A stretch of 64,000 nucleotides of DNA from Butyriboletus loyo (GCA_038093515.1 JBBPSI010000042.1:96645-160644), one strand, 5' to 3'; positions 45,548 to 58,697 are shown, counted from the stretch's first letter. Numbers and translations are program-made. The notes: generated by a model from the sequence alone, not told the origin.

Positions 45548-47249
45548 GACGAGTGTAAGGGAGCAGGGATGGTCGGAAGAATGGGAGCTTGGCTTGAAAG
45601 AACATGCCTCTGCTTTTATACCTTCTGTTTCTCGCCTCAAGTTCGTATTGGGTACAAGCATGCCGAGCTCGCCGCTCAACTCGAACGCCAAAAAGGAGCA
45701 GTCTTGTGTTTCGATCCATCAGTTTGAAGGTTTTTGCCGCTTCATCGGAGTGGTGGTCAACATACACAGCCTACCATCTGCCAACTTAGTCAAGGTTCTG
45801 AGCAGAGCGAAGACCCCGACTTCCTTGATAGCTTTCCTGCCAGACGTCCTCCAATCACAGCTCTCAACATCCCTGTGTGCTGCAAGCGAGAATGTTACAC
45901 ACCTGTCTTGCGAAAATGTAGTAGCACTGGATAACACAGGTTCGGTCGGTATTAGAAAGAAGCCTTGCGTCGTCCAGATTTTGACTGACTTGCCAGCGAG
46001 ATTCAAGGACGAAACGTCCATCGCCACAGCCTGCCTGTCTCGGAAACGAGGACAACTGCCAGCACCAGCAAGTAAAGGACAACTGGGAAACTTCTCTTCA
46101 TCGAAAATGAAGTGAGCGTGGGGCGAATAAGGTACTGACTTGGAAGATCTTTTCACTTGGACGTAGTTGGTCGAGAAGCTTCTGAAGTATATCCCGCTGC
46201 TGCATGATAATATCAATACTATTTGGAGGAAACAAACAAACAGACGGGTGGCCAGACCTCGAGCTCGAGTGTTTCATAGTTCGGGTAGTACAGTACTGGG
46301 AACAGCACTCTGGCAGTGCCAGTCATGTCACTCTAAATTCCAAGTTGAGAGGCAGGGCGATGCATGACGGCAACCGGCAACAATCGACTTCAACCTGTCG
46401 GTCTTTTGAAAAAATTAATTCTGACTTGCACTCCCCACCATCGCCATCGCTACGCCTCAACAGAATCGGACGGCGCAACGAACAAAGTTAGATTCTCAAA
46501 ATATTTTTTGTATCATGCCTCGTTGAAGTTACGATACACTGGGCGAATACAAAGAAACATACCTTTCGGCCGCCAAATGTTCACGTTAGCTAGGGACAAG
46601 CATACTGCAACACAAATGTTGCCACTGAATACAAAGGCCCAAACGTGTGGTGTTCAGATGCTTCGATCAACTGATTCCGGCTCTCGCCTTCATCCGAATG
46701 TGGAGCACCATGTAATCAGTAGTAGATAACGCAGGTTCGATGACTTCAAGAACCCTCGCTTCGTCGATGAGCACGATTGACTTGAGTAAACGCTGCAACT
46801 GACCACCAAGTAGAAAAAACCATTCGTCGCTCACCTAAAACAAAGACAGCGGCCGAACAGCACGGAAAAGACCCATTTAACTGCTGCATAATAATATCGT
46901 CAGCCCGAAACAAACGAACAAGTAAACAGACTTGAAGAAGCTGAGAAAGCCGGATGATAGTGTCGCATCTCATATGAAGAACGATGCGGAAAGTCGCTGT
47001 TTTCGTCAGTTACATGTGTATCCCCGAGTTCCCCTGTGACCTGACCACTTTAAGCGGATAAACATTTGGGCAAGAACCTTCTCGCGTGCTTGGATACGCA
47101 GTACAGCGGATCGTAGGTGGTCATGGAGACGATAAATATTTGGAAAAAGCAATAAAACGGAACACACAAAAGAGACATGGATGAACCGACCAGCACCCAA
47201 TCGTATCTCCTAATAATAAACAACCACTGTCTATTCAAGTTCCTGGGGC
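45548..47249. other. Intergenic between peptidase copies 2 and 3
   Basis: No supported gene. The part near 45950-46200 resembles the region upstream of copy 1, consistent with segmental duplication. Frames of 70-210 codons here overlap antisense to each other and lack domains. Confidence 0.5.
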
Positions 47250-48150
47250 TTACACATACGTGATCGTGACGGAAGACCCGTTGATCAAGACAGAAGTCAG
47301 AACTTGGTTGTTCTGCTGGATGTTGACGATAGTAGCACCTGAAGGCGTGCTGGTCCCGTGACCAGTGGCCTCGGCATTCGTGAAAGTCACCGAGCTAAAG
47401 TTGGCAAACGAAACCAGTTTTCCACCTTGTGCAAAATCTTCGACGATCCACTCTGCATTCTGCTCGCAGAGCGGAGAAGTAGAGTTGAGATCTTTGGTCA
47501 CAGTCTGGCCGTTCGTCAGATTTTCGACCGTGGCAGTCCCAGATGTCGTGGAAGATGCAGTGACAGTAAGCTTGATGACGTCTCCAGCAGAGATATTGAT
47601 TCCGGAAAAATCATGCGCGGGAGCTGGATACCACTCGTACCAAGCTATTCGCAGAAAAAAAATCTGTAAGACAGTACGTGGATACATGGTTAAATGACTT
47701 TTTACCATGATACGAGACCTGTCCGTTGGAGAGAGTAAAGTCGATGCCGGTCTGGAGAATGCCATTTATGCACGTGTCACCGTCGATACCGACCCAGGCA
47801 GAGGCTGCGCTCCCGTCTTGACCTGAGGGATCGGGGACGGCAAAAGTACCAGTAACAGAAGTGAAAGTTCCCTGTTACAGAAAGACAGGATGAGATCAGG
47901 CAAGACACCGTCCAAGAGGTTGATGACGAACGTTAGCTTCATCCCAGAGAGCACCAGCCCAATTGACACTGTACATGCCGTCCGAGACACTAGCAGCTCC
48001 AATAGGCCGCTCAAGACGGTTGTTGAGCTGCGACTGACGGCCCTCGCGACGGCGAGCCATACGAGCGCCATATCGAGAGGAAGGAACAGCCAGAACCAGA
48101 ACTGCAGAAGCGAGCAAGAAGCTGGAGACAATGGCAAATTTGAACAGCAT
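47250..48150 (-). CDS. Secreted glutamic peptidase, G1 family, copy 3
   Basis: Third paralogue. The start at 48150 gives the signal peptide MLFKFAIVSSFLLASAVLVL; an ATG 36 nt upstream (48186) is possible but would precede the hydrophobic core with extra residues that the paralogues lack. The propeptide has MARRREGRQSQLNN. The mature part has YSVNWAGALW, VTGTFAVPDPSGQ, AWVGIDGDTCINGILQTG, WYEWYPAPAHDFSG and the catalytic NAEWIVEDF. It ends SSVTITYV at 47252-47250. Intron positions match copies 1 and 2. This copy is the most diverged of the three, and copies 1 and 2 are closer to each other. Confidence 0.92.
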
Positions 48151-48971
48151 AGCGAATACGAGGGGAACGACAGCCTCGTAACGCATCCTCGCACTTTTAT
48201 ACGTTCAGCAAGTCGCCCCACTGGCATGGGAACATTCGTTTGCGGGAGCATGCATGGTGCACGCGAGGATTGCTCCAGCACGGAAATGTCCAGAGTCCAG
48301 ACACGGCCTTGCGATAGGTTTCGATGAATTGTGATATGATAAATGAAATGTGACTTTCTACTGAACTGCGGAGAAAGGTCGAGGAAGACGAGTCGAACAA
48401 ACTGACCTCTGGTACTATCAACAATACTTACTGGACAGCGCTGATTGGTAAGAACTTTGACCTGTAACGGTACTTGCCAGCAGCGCTGGGTTGGCGTTAC
48501 AATATAACAACAGCGTTTCTCGTGGGTAAATGAACCAGTACTAAGCGTTCAAGCTGCGTTTCACAAATAAGCGTGTTGAAAGAAGGACGCCCGGTAATTT
48601 ACTTGAATGCCGATCGACTTGGCACCTGGCTGTGAACATGCTCACACAAAGCCATGCTTGAATGTAATGCACACTTTGATGGTCAGTAGATTGTTGATTG
48701 CTGGCGATGCAATGCAAGACAAAAGAAAAAGACAGTAGAAAGTAGAGAGAGAGAGAGAGAGAGAAAGAGAGGAAGAGAGGAAGAGAGAGATGTGGAAAAC
48801 GAAAACCATGCAATAATCTCGATAATACATAGCGCAGTGATGTCGAGGGTGTATGAGGAGAGGGGGTATGCTTTGCATTCATTATGAAGCGTGACCAGAG
48901 ACCGGAGAAATAAAGAAAATCATGCGCAAGCACCACCGTGGACCAAAAAAAAGGAGCGCAAAGACAGAGGT
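48151..48971. other. Intergenic with GA microsatellite
   Basis: Upstream region of peptidase copy 3 and 3' flank of SET1. A purine tract of GA repeats with GGAA interruptions lies at about 48742-48790. No gene. Confidence 0.6.
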
Positions 48972-51900
48972 CTAGTTAAGATAACCACGACATTTGGCGG
49001 AGCCACATAAACACGGGATCTTGTCTTGTTCGATGGGAAAGTGGTAGTCTGATGGGGAGGGCGGTCGGTCAAGAAGAGCGAAGAGAATGCGAACGGAGAT
49101 AACGTACCATATGTGATTTCGTCCCCGAGCTCGATATCTTGCTTGGCATAGATGACAATCTTCTTCTCCCCACTGATCGTGATAATCTTAGCAGTACAAT
49201 TAGGATCACAGGAGTGATTGATCAGCCGCCTGTCATCGTCCCTCGCCCGTCAGACACGTTTCACCGGGGTGACTCTCTAAACGGAAAACTCACCCAAGAT
49301 TGCCCTTCTTCGTGGCATCCACGACCAAATCCTCGTCGATCCGGAAAAGATAACTACTCCCAATACCCTGCCTCTCATACACCTTCTCCCGTTTATCTGC
49401 GACTTGCGCACGAATAATCTCGCCCACATACTCAATAACCATTTCCCCCCTTGCAATACGCTCCATGGCATACAATCCCCAATCGTGAATAGGAGATCGC
49501 GCGAAACGGAGGTGCTTCTTCCGGGTCTGCAACTGGTTGAACTTGATCGAGAGTTCCGCGGCGCCAGTCTCGCCTTTCGACAGCGCGACCGCACGTTGGA
49601 CCTGGTTGATCTCCTCCAACCCTTGCGCACGCCGCCGCGCATTGGCGCGATTCGATCGCGAAGAGGTGACATGTTGGGCAGGTGGCTTCTCCGTCGGAGC
49701 AGCATCTTCGACATTGGTAGAACGGAGCGTATATTGAGCAACATAGGCTGACTTTTCGGCGTGTGAGATTTTGTAGTATCCTTCCGTACGTGCAGAACCT
49801 GTAACATGTTTCCGGAAAGGTGGAACAGCGTTTGGCGGAGGCGATGGTGCACGTGGGGGTTCGGTTTCTCCAGAAAGTACCAATCGGGCAAAGTAGAGAT
49901 CCTCGTCGTCGTCGCAGACACCTTCCTGGAACAAATCGGGAGGTCGTATCGGTGGTGGTGGTTCCTGCGTAACAGGCGAGAGCGACCGTGATATAGATTC
50001 CAATTTGGAAACATCGATGGTCGTAGTGGTGGGGGGAACGAACGCCAAGCTGTCTGAGAGAATGACATCCTCGACGACATCCTTGATCGGTTTTTTCTTG
50101 GGCGGCTTCTTCTTGGATGGTGCTTTCTTGATCTGCACTTCCTCATCCTCCACAACGCCATTCTTCGCCCTTTTCTTCACCGGCTCTTCCACCTCCACGT
50201 CTTCCGACAAAACCCGTTTGCGCACATCCGGACCCACGTCGTCCTCAACCTCCGACTCGACCTCGACCTCGACCTCGACCTCGATCTCGGCGCTCCGCTC
50301 CTTTGGCACGACCTCCTTCTTCCGCTTCTTCTTCGGTGGCGATACAAGCGGTTCAGGCTCCGGCTTCGGCTCGGGTTCCGGCTCAGGTTCTACCTCGTCC
50401 AGACGAACTTCCTCCACCACAGACACCACCACGCTCTTGACCTCCTCTTCCCTCGTCCTCTTCCCCGGTTTCCGGAACGACAGTCCCTTCCATCCCTTCT
50501 TCTCTGCTGACTTCCCCTCTCCCTCGACCACGCCACCGACTCCAGCACCTTCCTTCCCTTTCGACTCTGCCACCGCCTTTGCCTTTTCTTCTGCCACCAA
50601 CTTGCGTAACCCAGCTGCAACGACCCGTTCCGTGATATCCTTCTCCAACAACTCCCTCAGCTCCCTCAGAATCGCCTCTTCCGCACTCTGCACCATTTCC
50701 TCACGTGTCCAGGTCTTCTTCACACCCCCAGCTGGTTCACCCTGTTCCGCCATTGCCACCGCATCTTTCGAAGGCGGCGGACACGTCGTCACAGTCACCG
50801 AATGATGCGCGATCGTCCGTCCTCCCGTGTTGAGCACCATCCCTGCCCTCCGTGCCGAATCAGACGTTTTGAACATGACGTACCAGGCCCCGTGATCGCG
50901 GAGGACGCTGTCCACCTTGAAGTCTGAAAAGAACGCGAGGACATCGGATTCGAGAACGGAATGCATCGCTCCCCCGCTCAGCTCGAGACGGACGTGGTCG
51001 TACCCGTTCTTAGAGAGTGCAGAGAGGGTGGCAGGGGAGGCAGAGGAGCGCGAAATGCCATGACGTGCGCTCGGTTGGCCAGGTTTGCGTGCGATCGGGG
51101 ATGGTGAACGGGAACGCGGTGTACGATCGTCAAACGCATGGTGATGATGCGATGAACGTCCGCGAGGATGAATAGGCGTGGAGGACGAGGAGTGCACGGA
51201 AGGCGGTGCGAGGTCGTGGCGTGACGTATAGCGATTATTCATCGAGTTGTTCATCCGCGCCTTGGTAAAGACGGGTGGCGGAGGTGTTTTCTTGGCCATC
51301 GGACGCGCCTGCGCCGTTGGCGACGCCCGACCACTCGGGGCATGCGTAGGACGCGGCGGAAGCTGATGGCTCGGCCGCCGCGCCGGGTTCGAAGGGTTAG
51401 GGGTCTGCGTCGAGTTCGGGGTTGACGTTGCAGGTGGAGGATGGGGATGGGGAAGATGTCCTGCCTTGACCTCTCGTTCTTTCCTCCGTTTCCCCTCCCG
51501 ATCCCGCTTCTTCCGTTCATCCAACTCTTTGAGAACAGCTTTTAACTTCAACCCCTCACCGTCAAAAACCACCTTGAGCTCCTCGCCCTCACCGGCTCCT
51601 GTTACAACACCCAGCTTCTTCCCATGCGCGCGCTCGACACACTGTTTTGCTTCGTCGTGTGTTTGATACCGGATAAAAACGACCCCAAGTGCCATTCCAG
51701 TCTCCATATCAATCTGTGGTTCGAATGACGCAATCTTCCCATGTACAGAAAACGCACGCCGTATATGTTGCGTCGGTGACAGAGGCGAGATATTCATGAT
51801 AAGCACGGCTGTGGGCGGTGGCGGACCTGTCGAGTGTTGATCATACTTTGTTACGCGTGACCCCATGTCAGAAAACATACCCCACACATTCATGAATGAC

Positions 51901-53221
51901 GCACCTCATATTTAACCTCATAAAGCGCTTCTCGCCCCGGACGTCTATTGAAACCGGATCCCTTGCGTGGATCCTTGGGTACAGGTGCTATCTCCCCTTC
52001 GATCACCACTCCGTCATACCGCGTGATCGTCTCCTTGCCCTTTCCCTTGCCATTGATCCGTGGTTCCGAGGATGCAGATCCGTCCTTGTGAACTAAGCGG
52101 ATTTTCTCCAGGAGCGCGCGCATGCGACCATCCCGGTCCTTATCCGTAACAGGGTCATATATGATCTTGAAGTTGCGTCCGGGTGGGTATTCAAAAGGAG
52201 AGGGTGGCCAGGGCGGGGGTGGTGGAAGGGAATATGATTTTGGGGATGGGGATCTGGATGGGGGTCGGGGCGGTTTTGAACTCGATGCGATGGGCTCTGA
52301 CGTATGTGAAGGCGGGACGATGGGTGGTGGTGGTGATTCCGAGGGAGGGGGACGGGGAGATGGCGGTCTGGATTGAGGAACCGATAGGACACGCGGTGGT
52401 GATGTGGGTGGAGGTGGCGGTGAGGTCGATCGCGCGCGGTCATGACCAGGTGACGTTGGCGGTGGTGGTGGTGGTGGTGGTAGTGCTGGTAGTGCTGCAA
52501 GGTCAATATTTGGAGGAGGAGGAGGCGAAGGGGGTCTCGAACTCGGTGGGGGTGGTTGAGGAGGTGGCGAAGGAGGCGGCGGAGGTGGAGACTGAGGCGG
52601 AGGCGGGGGTGGAGGCTCATCGGACGGGGGTGGTCCTGGTGGTGGAGGTGGTGGTGGAGGTTCCGACGTCGGTTGAGGTGGTAAAGGTCGTGATTCTACC
52701 AGCGACGTCCGCACGTTCAACGCAAACGCAATCTTCACGGGCTCATGAGGCCGCATGCCATCCTCGACCGTCGCCTGGACCAATTTCTTGGACGTCGACG
52801 GTACCAAAGGCTCTTGAGAGTTTGCAGTCGACAGTCGGGGCTGCACGTCGCAGGAAAACGGATTGCGTGCTCAATGTCGACCCCAACCTGGTCGTATAAA
52901 AAGAAAACTTACACCGGACGTAGACCATCCCGACTCGGCCTGCTTGCTCTTTTGCGATGATCTTGGTGGTAAGGATGCATGGATGACAGTGGGCGACGTA
53001 GGAGGATAGCCATTGACGAGAGGCTTTGTTCGGGACTGACTAGGAACGCCATTGACCAAACTGCGTGGTCCCGTCGGTGGATGTACCCCAATTTTGCTCG
53101 AGGAACTGCCTGGTGAGGTTGATGTCGAGGGTGTCGATGTCGACGCCTGCGAAGTGGAGGGCGGGGTGGGTAACGAACTCAAAAGCGCCCTTGGACCGCG
53201 CGGAGGCGCCTTGCCAGACAT
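48972..53221 (-). CDS. SET1: Histone H3 lysine-4 methyltransferase Set1 (COMPASS)
   Basis: Catalytic subunit of COMPASS, nuclear. Exon 1 starts at 53221 ([20 protein letters not shown]). Exon 2 carries a run of about 150 residues that is mostly proline, then [20 protein letters not shown]. An intron within a GAG|GTGCGT site leads to the RRM-like domain ([20 protein letters not shown] ... [11 protein letters not shown]). A second RNA-binding-like part lies near [19 protein letters not shown]. After charged low-complexity repeats ([25 protein letters not shown]) comes the N-SET region ([14 protein letters not shown]). The SET domain follows ([46 protein letters not shown]) and the post-SET end [16 protein letters not shown] at 48974-48972. 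About 1,300 residues, motifs complete. The start is the first ATG of the exon. Confidence 0.95.
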
Positions 53222-53944
53222 TTCAGGAAGGGGTAGATAGGGACAATTGTGAGAGAGAGGTCGTCGTCGTCAACAACGACGACGAGTAGATAGGTGAGAC
53301 GAGTCGGACTCAGAGTGGTGAGGACGTGAGGAAAGACAAACAGGGAGCACGTCGACAAACAAGCTACTCTCTTTCTCGCTTCCATCTTTGACCACCATCT
53401 TAGAGCGTCAGGGAAACTTACAGACTGCGCCCTCTCCAGTCGGACTCACCCCCACCTCCTCACCGCCTTTCCATCGACGAAAAAGCGATCCCGAATCCAT
53501 CGTCGCCAAAACGCTTTGCACGAAGACGAGTTGTGTTGTAAAAGGGCAGAAAAAAAATCCAGTCGTGGCGTTTCTGTAATTCATAGCCACGAGATCAGAC
53601 CCGTCGGGCTTATCAGTGACTCTGTCCTCCGCTGGCACTTGAAATGAAACGAAACAAGGTGCGGTTTCTTCTATTCAATGTCCTCCGTCGCTCCACCGAA
53701 AGGCAATGTACAAGTGAGTATGCTGCATGCGGAGACAGTAGCTGTCATCTACGCTAACGAACGATCAGTATCATATGTACCAGTTAACCATTTGAGCAGA
53801 AACCCCAACACCATGGGTAAAATATAAATATGGTCAAAGAACTGTGTCATCCCCCCTCTTCACAACGCCCCACCATAGGCGCGTGATACCAATAACGCGC
53901 CTCCATGCGAAAAGATTGAAAAATTGGCTTCCCCCCAATGGCAA
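53222..53944. other. SET1 promoter / intergenic
   Basis: Upstream region of SET1 and 3' flank of the next minus-strand gene. Includes a GTCGTCGTCGTC-type triplet run near 53262-53285. No gene. Confidence 0.45.
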
Positions 53945-55915
53945 TCAGGGATGCCTGGCAACAGACCCAGATAGGCTCAAAGGCCGTGCCGTTCTCGGGG
54001 TCATTGGGCGCGCCGTTTGAGGCCCATCAGGTTCATCAGCCCCGCTCTCGTCCTCGGATGCATACGCTTGCACCGTCTGTGCTTCAGAATCGTGACCTTG
54101 CGCGTCGGATTCTGGCGCCGTCGCGTATGACATGTCGGTGCTGGCGGTAGGCGAGAGCGATGTCGAACGTGGCAGTGCAGCCTCCAGGTCCAGGCCAGGG
54201 GTATCCGACCGTTGCCCCGTGGTGTCTCCATTGGCCCCACTGCCCGACGCATCAGGTCGTTCTTGATGCTGCCCCATCACACTCTCAAAATCAGGCGGTG
54301 GCCCAGCCTCGGCCAACCTTTCCCTCGACAACGAAAACGCCGCGACCGCGTCAGGACCGTACGGCATACGAAACCTCTCCAACGCCTCTCTACTCGTAAT
54401 CAGCTTGACCTGATCAGGGGTCAACAACCCTCCCTTGGGAGCATGGAACTCGGCGCGTGTGAGCGTGTGCGTAAGCGGTGCAGAAATGCTGTCGAGCGAG
54501 ATCGTCGACGACCCCGCATGCAACCCAGGCGAATGCGAACGAAATGCACGGAAGAGATTCGAGTTGGAGCGGGAATGCGAACGGGAGAGGTTGTTTCTCG
54601 AGGGTGCGCGCGAGTGATGACTCTCGTGCGACTCGCGAGACGAAAATCGCGATAGTGCAGACCCACTCCGTGTATGTGGCGAGGGCGATTCAGGGCGTAT
54701 GGAAGATGGTGATTGATTGACATTGGACGGTGTACCGCTTGTATCATTATGCGAACTGAAGAGGTTATGCTTAAGGAAACTGAATCGCGATTGTCCCCTG
54801 CCAGCCGCATTCGAGGGAGGAACGACAGCGTTGGAGGAGAGATTGTTGGGTTCAGGGTCATTCAGCGAGATGGTCGTCATTGCAGAGACAGCCTCCGTAT
54901 ATGATGGTGCTTCTCCCCTGGGGTCCGCATGGCTATCCGCAGAGATCGCCCGCTGGTGTGAAGGAAGGAGCTCCGCCTCGCTTCCAACCGAGCCCACACT
55001 ATTCGCATCCGCACTCCGACGATGGCCATGAGGCACCGTGGCATGATGCAGTTCAGGGGGTCTCGTCACCGACTCTGACACCCTGCGTATTAGATTCGTC
55101 GTCGACGAATCTGCCATCGTGTCAACCGATTCAATGCGATCAAGCGTAATATCAAATGTCGTGTTGTGTATCTCGAGGTGGTCGTCTTCCTCCGTCTCCG
55201 AGGGACCCCTGTGGATTGTATGCAATGGTTTGGTGATCATCATCATCCCAAGAATTCGACCGCGCGTACCGAAAGAGCACTAGCTCATGATCCCCTGGTT
55301 CCTTCATGTACGGGGGCAACGACTTGGTCGACATCTGACTCGGCGTCCTACGGGGTCGTCGGCGTGACCGTGTCGTATTCCCACCACCAGGGGTGGACGC
55401 CGCTCGGTTGGTAGTTGCCAAGACCCCATCAACCGCCGCGCGCCGACGCAGGCAAGTGATGAACGAGAAGACGACGAACAAGATGGTGACCAGCAGAATC
55501 GGAAGCTGTCAGAGCCAAAAAGAAAATAAGATGGGGACAAAGAGCCCGCACAGATAGAACATGAGCACAGCGTCCACTATTCACAGCACAACCAGGCAAA
55601 ACAAAACCGCAAGCGACGCACCCATACGGACATACTGATGCTCCCATTGCTCTGCGTGTTGTTGTTATCCTGCGAGTTCGAACTTTGGCTCCTTGAGCGT
55701 ATGCCATCAATGCTTGATCCGGGAGTCAGAGGCGCTGCAGAGACGGTTGCAGGAGATGCAACGAGTGCGACTAGAAAGAGAAAGAAAAGGGCCCGCTCTT
55801 GCAAATACCACGAGGTCGGACGAACGTGCACCGGGTTTGGAACACCATTTAGTTTTCCGGGGGTGTTGCTGCTATCAGAGCAGTGTGGTTGTACGATGAA
55901 AGGAGATGCCAGCAT
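53945..55915 (-). CDS. Ser-rich single-pass membrane protein, sensor-like layout
   Basis: Family not recognised. The exon ending near 55640 carries a hydrophobic signal or signal-anchor (LFFLFLVALVASPATVSA) and then a short Ser/Asn/Gln-rich ectodomain (SRSQSSNSQDNNN). After an intron comes one membrane helix (LPILLVTILFVVFSFI), followed by Cys-Leu-Arg-Arg-Arg. The remaining 470 or so residues are cytosolic and mostly disordered, rich in Ser, with GEAPSYTEA and a more conserved-looking block PKGGLLTPDQVKLITSREAL and ERFRMPYGPDAVAAFS. It ends LSLSGSVARHP. An exon joint at VLFR-GPSETEEDDHLE was checked. The layout recalls fungal wall-stress sensors such as Mid2/Wsc, but the ectodomain is much shorter and has no WSC domain. 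The start at 55915 (MLASPFIVQP) is tentative. Confidence 0.6.
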
Positions 55916-56314
55916 CGAATGGTCGCACGCAATATGGTTCACGTTCACGTTGGGGATCGTCGGGCAGGGGCGGCTACGGGTCGGAATGGGATAAACGCTC
56001 CAAGGGCATACGGCAAAAGCCTGAGCGAGGAAGAACGGTGAGGCTGGAAAGGGTTGAGGAAGGTCCACAGCACCAGCACTGTCGAGAGATACCCTGGGCA
56101 AGATAAGGGAGGGGGAAGAAGAGGACGAGTGTTGTGTACCCACCGCTAAAAGTAACTAAGGGAGAAAGCGGTGAGCTGGGCTGTACACACAGAATATGCA
56201 CGTTCAATCACAAGCCGTCCCGCGTGTGTCATACGTTCTTACATACATTGACAAGCCACGTCTCGACTACAGAACCCGCTTGTCTGATGCTATATATCAT
56301 ATCTACGGTCCTGA

Positions 56315-58117
56315 TCACAGACGCGGTCTCATAGAGCCATACTTGAGCAGCAAAAAGTCGGATATATCGTGCGCTATGCATGCTCCATCAGCGACGACAA
56401 AGTGCCACAGACGCATGACACATACCTAGCTCACGAGGTGCCTCCTGTACAATCTACAACGTATGGGCTTAGACATCGCCAACAGCACAGCCAGAACCAA
56501 GCAAAACATACCAAATGGCCAGCAAAGTGAAACACGACGTTGCTCGAATTGGTAGGTCTACGCCATACCCTTTCATATGTCCCTTCCTTGGTCGACAGCC
56601 TGTGCGTGATGTCATACATCAGTACCTCGTCCCGCACATCGCCAAACTTGTCAAAAAAAGGGGGAGGAGGAGGGATTGAGGCACGCACGGGTTCTCAGGA
56701 ACGACCCATCTCAGCGTAATTCCCTCGTCCAACCTTTCTAACAACTCCCACGTCTCCCAAGCCACGCCATGGTTCGCAAACGACAGCCCTTCCTGTAACC
56801 CAGACATCTTGAGCCGGACGCCCTCGGAGTCATCGATAAGGCCGTGCTCGACGAACAGCTGTAGTACTTCTGGGCTCCAAGCGCTGAAAAAGGGCGACTT
56901 TTGGAATAGCTGGAGGGCTTCCTCTCTGCCCCACAGTCAACATCAACCCTCTACTTCGCTCGATAGACGGAGTTACACACCGAGACGACCAGCGATCGCG
57001 TCGAGTAAAGGCGCTGAGTACCATTTGGTGTAGATACGCTGGTTGATATGTGTGAGTTCTGAGAACGACTGGATCCACCAGCACAAACGACGAGAACAGC
57101 TTGGGAAATTCAAAAGCCACTCGCAATCTGTGTATGCAATGATCAGAGAGTGAGATCAAAATCGGTGGATCATGGACAGCAGACTGCTCACGATGTGCAC
57201 CCTCCAAATGAATGCCCAACCACAACCAGCTTCCGCGTGTGATATCCATGTTCTCCTCTGACCTTTGCCACCGACGTGGGCAAACGCGGTAGTCGTGTCG
57301 GTAGTACGGTTGGTTCCACGTCCTCGGGAAGATAATGTACCAAAAAGTTGGCAATGTCGCGCGTGCAGTCGAGCCAGTCGACTAGATGAACCGTCATCCC
57401 CCGCTGTGCGCTGTTGCAAATAGAAGCAGGGACGTACACATCCCACTCAGACTCTCCGCGTTCACGACGGCCGCATCCCCATGCTGGACTGCGTCCCACG
57501 CCCATAGCTCGTCTACCATCCCGCCTGCAGGCGCATCCAACAGATCCCGGACCATCGTCTCCCACGTCTATACAGCCGGAGTACCATAAGTCGTCGCGCC
57601 ATCAAAATGCCAACAAGTCACTCGCCTCCTTGTGAAATCCATTTGCGTGCGCCAAAAAAAGCGTGATCCCGGTTCCACTAGTGATAGACCGCCCCGGCGT
57701 CCGTACGTAGCGATTGACGCAGTTCCAGAGCAGCTTCTCGCTCGGCTTCCGTTCGAGTCTACCCGCTTCGTACGCAAATTGCGTCTCGAGGACCTGTTTC
57801 ACAAGCACGTTCATCTTGTCATGTCGTTTGCTGGGCGATCCACTGGATGTGTATGCGGGTATCTCGGGGAGGGGTATGTCCGGCGTGAGTCGAGGAAACG
57901 CAGCCGGGACGAGATGGGTGCTGAGTCGGTAGACGCCCTGGGTGGTGGTGTGAAAGACGGGGGGTCTGGGAGGAGAGGGTAGTGCTGGCGTTTCTACACT
58001 GTCGAGGTATGGGTGAATATGGATGGGACGTGGATGTACAGATGTCCATCCGGGAGATGTGGGTGTGTATGGGATCGTGGATATCCTTGGGAACACCTCA
58101 TTGAGCTTGCTAGACAT
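56315..58117 (-). CDS. Alpha/beta hydrolase, Lpx1/AKT2-like, probably peroxisomal
   Basis: Serine hydrolase of the group that includes yeast peroxisomal lipase Lpx1 and the fungal AKT2-type proteins. The start MSSKLNEVFPRISTI is at 58117. The core opens GTGITLFLAHANGFHKE, and after a splice TWETMVRDLLDAPAGG continues, the family signature. The nucleophile elbow is VVVGHSFGG. Later exons give FVLVDPVVLRTHTY, LSFANHGVAWETWELLE, and the catalytic His in VVFHFAGHL. Two further introns lead to EAPRELAHDISDFLLLKYGS and the end MRPRL, TGA at 56317-56315. The C-terminal PRL is a variant of the peroxisomal PTS1 tripeptide. About eight exons, about 500 residues. Confidence 0.82.
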
Positions 58118-58697
58118 GACTCTTCAACTATTCGATGGACGGTGAATACAAGACTCTCCGGAAAGAGAACGAAGCCGGTCATGGGAACGCGAGTGTGTCA
58201 AACATGTGGAGGCGATAACCCGACAGCTGTCGGACCTGTCCGATTTGTACGTACGGTCGGAGTCCCTCCTGCCACTGAGCATCCTTACAACTGACGGACA
58301 CGGTGATCAGGATTTACACTCAAGGCCATTGCATTTTCGATGAGTCCAGAATCCAAATACTCATGAATCACTATACCGTCCACGTCTCTTACATCACATC
58401 ATTAAGATTAACTTTGCACCCCATCTGTGGTGCCTGTGCGTAAACAACACATCCATCCGGGAAACCTTAGACTGAATGAAACAACAGCGTCGCCTGACTC
58501 TTCCTGATGTGATAGTGATGCGATCCACCGTAAGTCCGGTTGAGTAAGCTACAGGAATGGATGCGCACCGTTAGACGGACCCCCCTGGTCGAGGGTTGAG
58601 ATGCATCGTTCGCTTGTCGTTCCTAACAAAAAGTCAGCTGTTACGACGTGATCTGCCTCACTCGCAAAAAGACGCACGCGGCCTGCTTCCTTTGGAT
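58118..58697. other. Intergenic
   Basis: Upstream region of the hydrolase and 3' flank of the GTPase gene. No gene seen. Confidence 0.4.

Noticed and set aside
45471..46115. Plus-strand frame of 214 codons overlapping peptidase copy 2.
   Set aside because: Overlaps the start and promoter of the peptidase on the other strand; the matching region upstream of copy 1 has no such frame.
50005..50805. Plus-strand frame of 266 codons opposite SET1, very Ser/Thr-rich.
   Set aside because: It is the antisense of the Glu/Lys/Pro-rich part of SET1; its composition follows from codon complement, and there is no domain.
52183..52899. Plus-strand frame of 238 codons, rich in Val, Glu and Gly.
   Set aside because: Antisense of the poly-proline tract of SET1.
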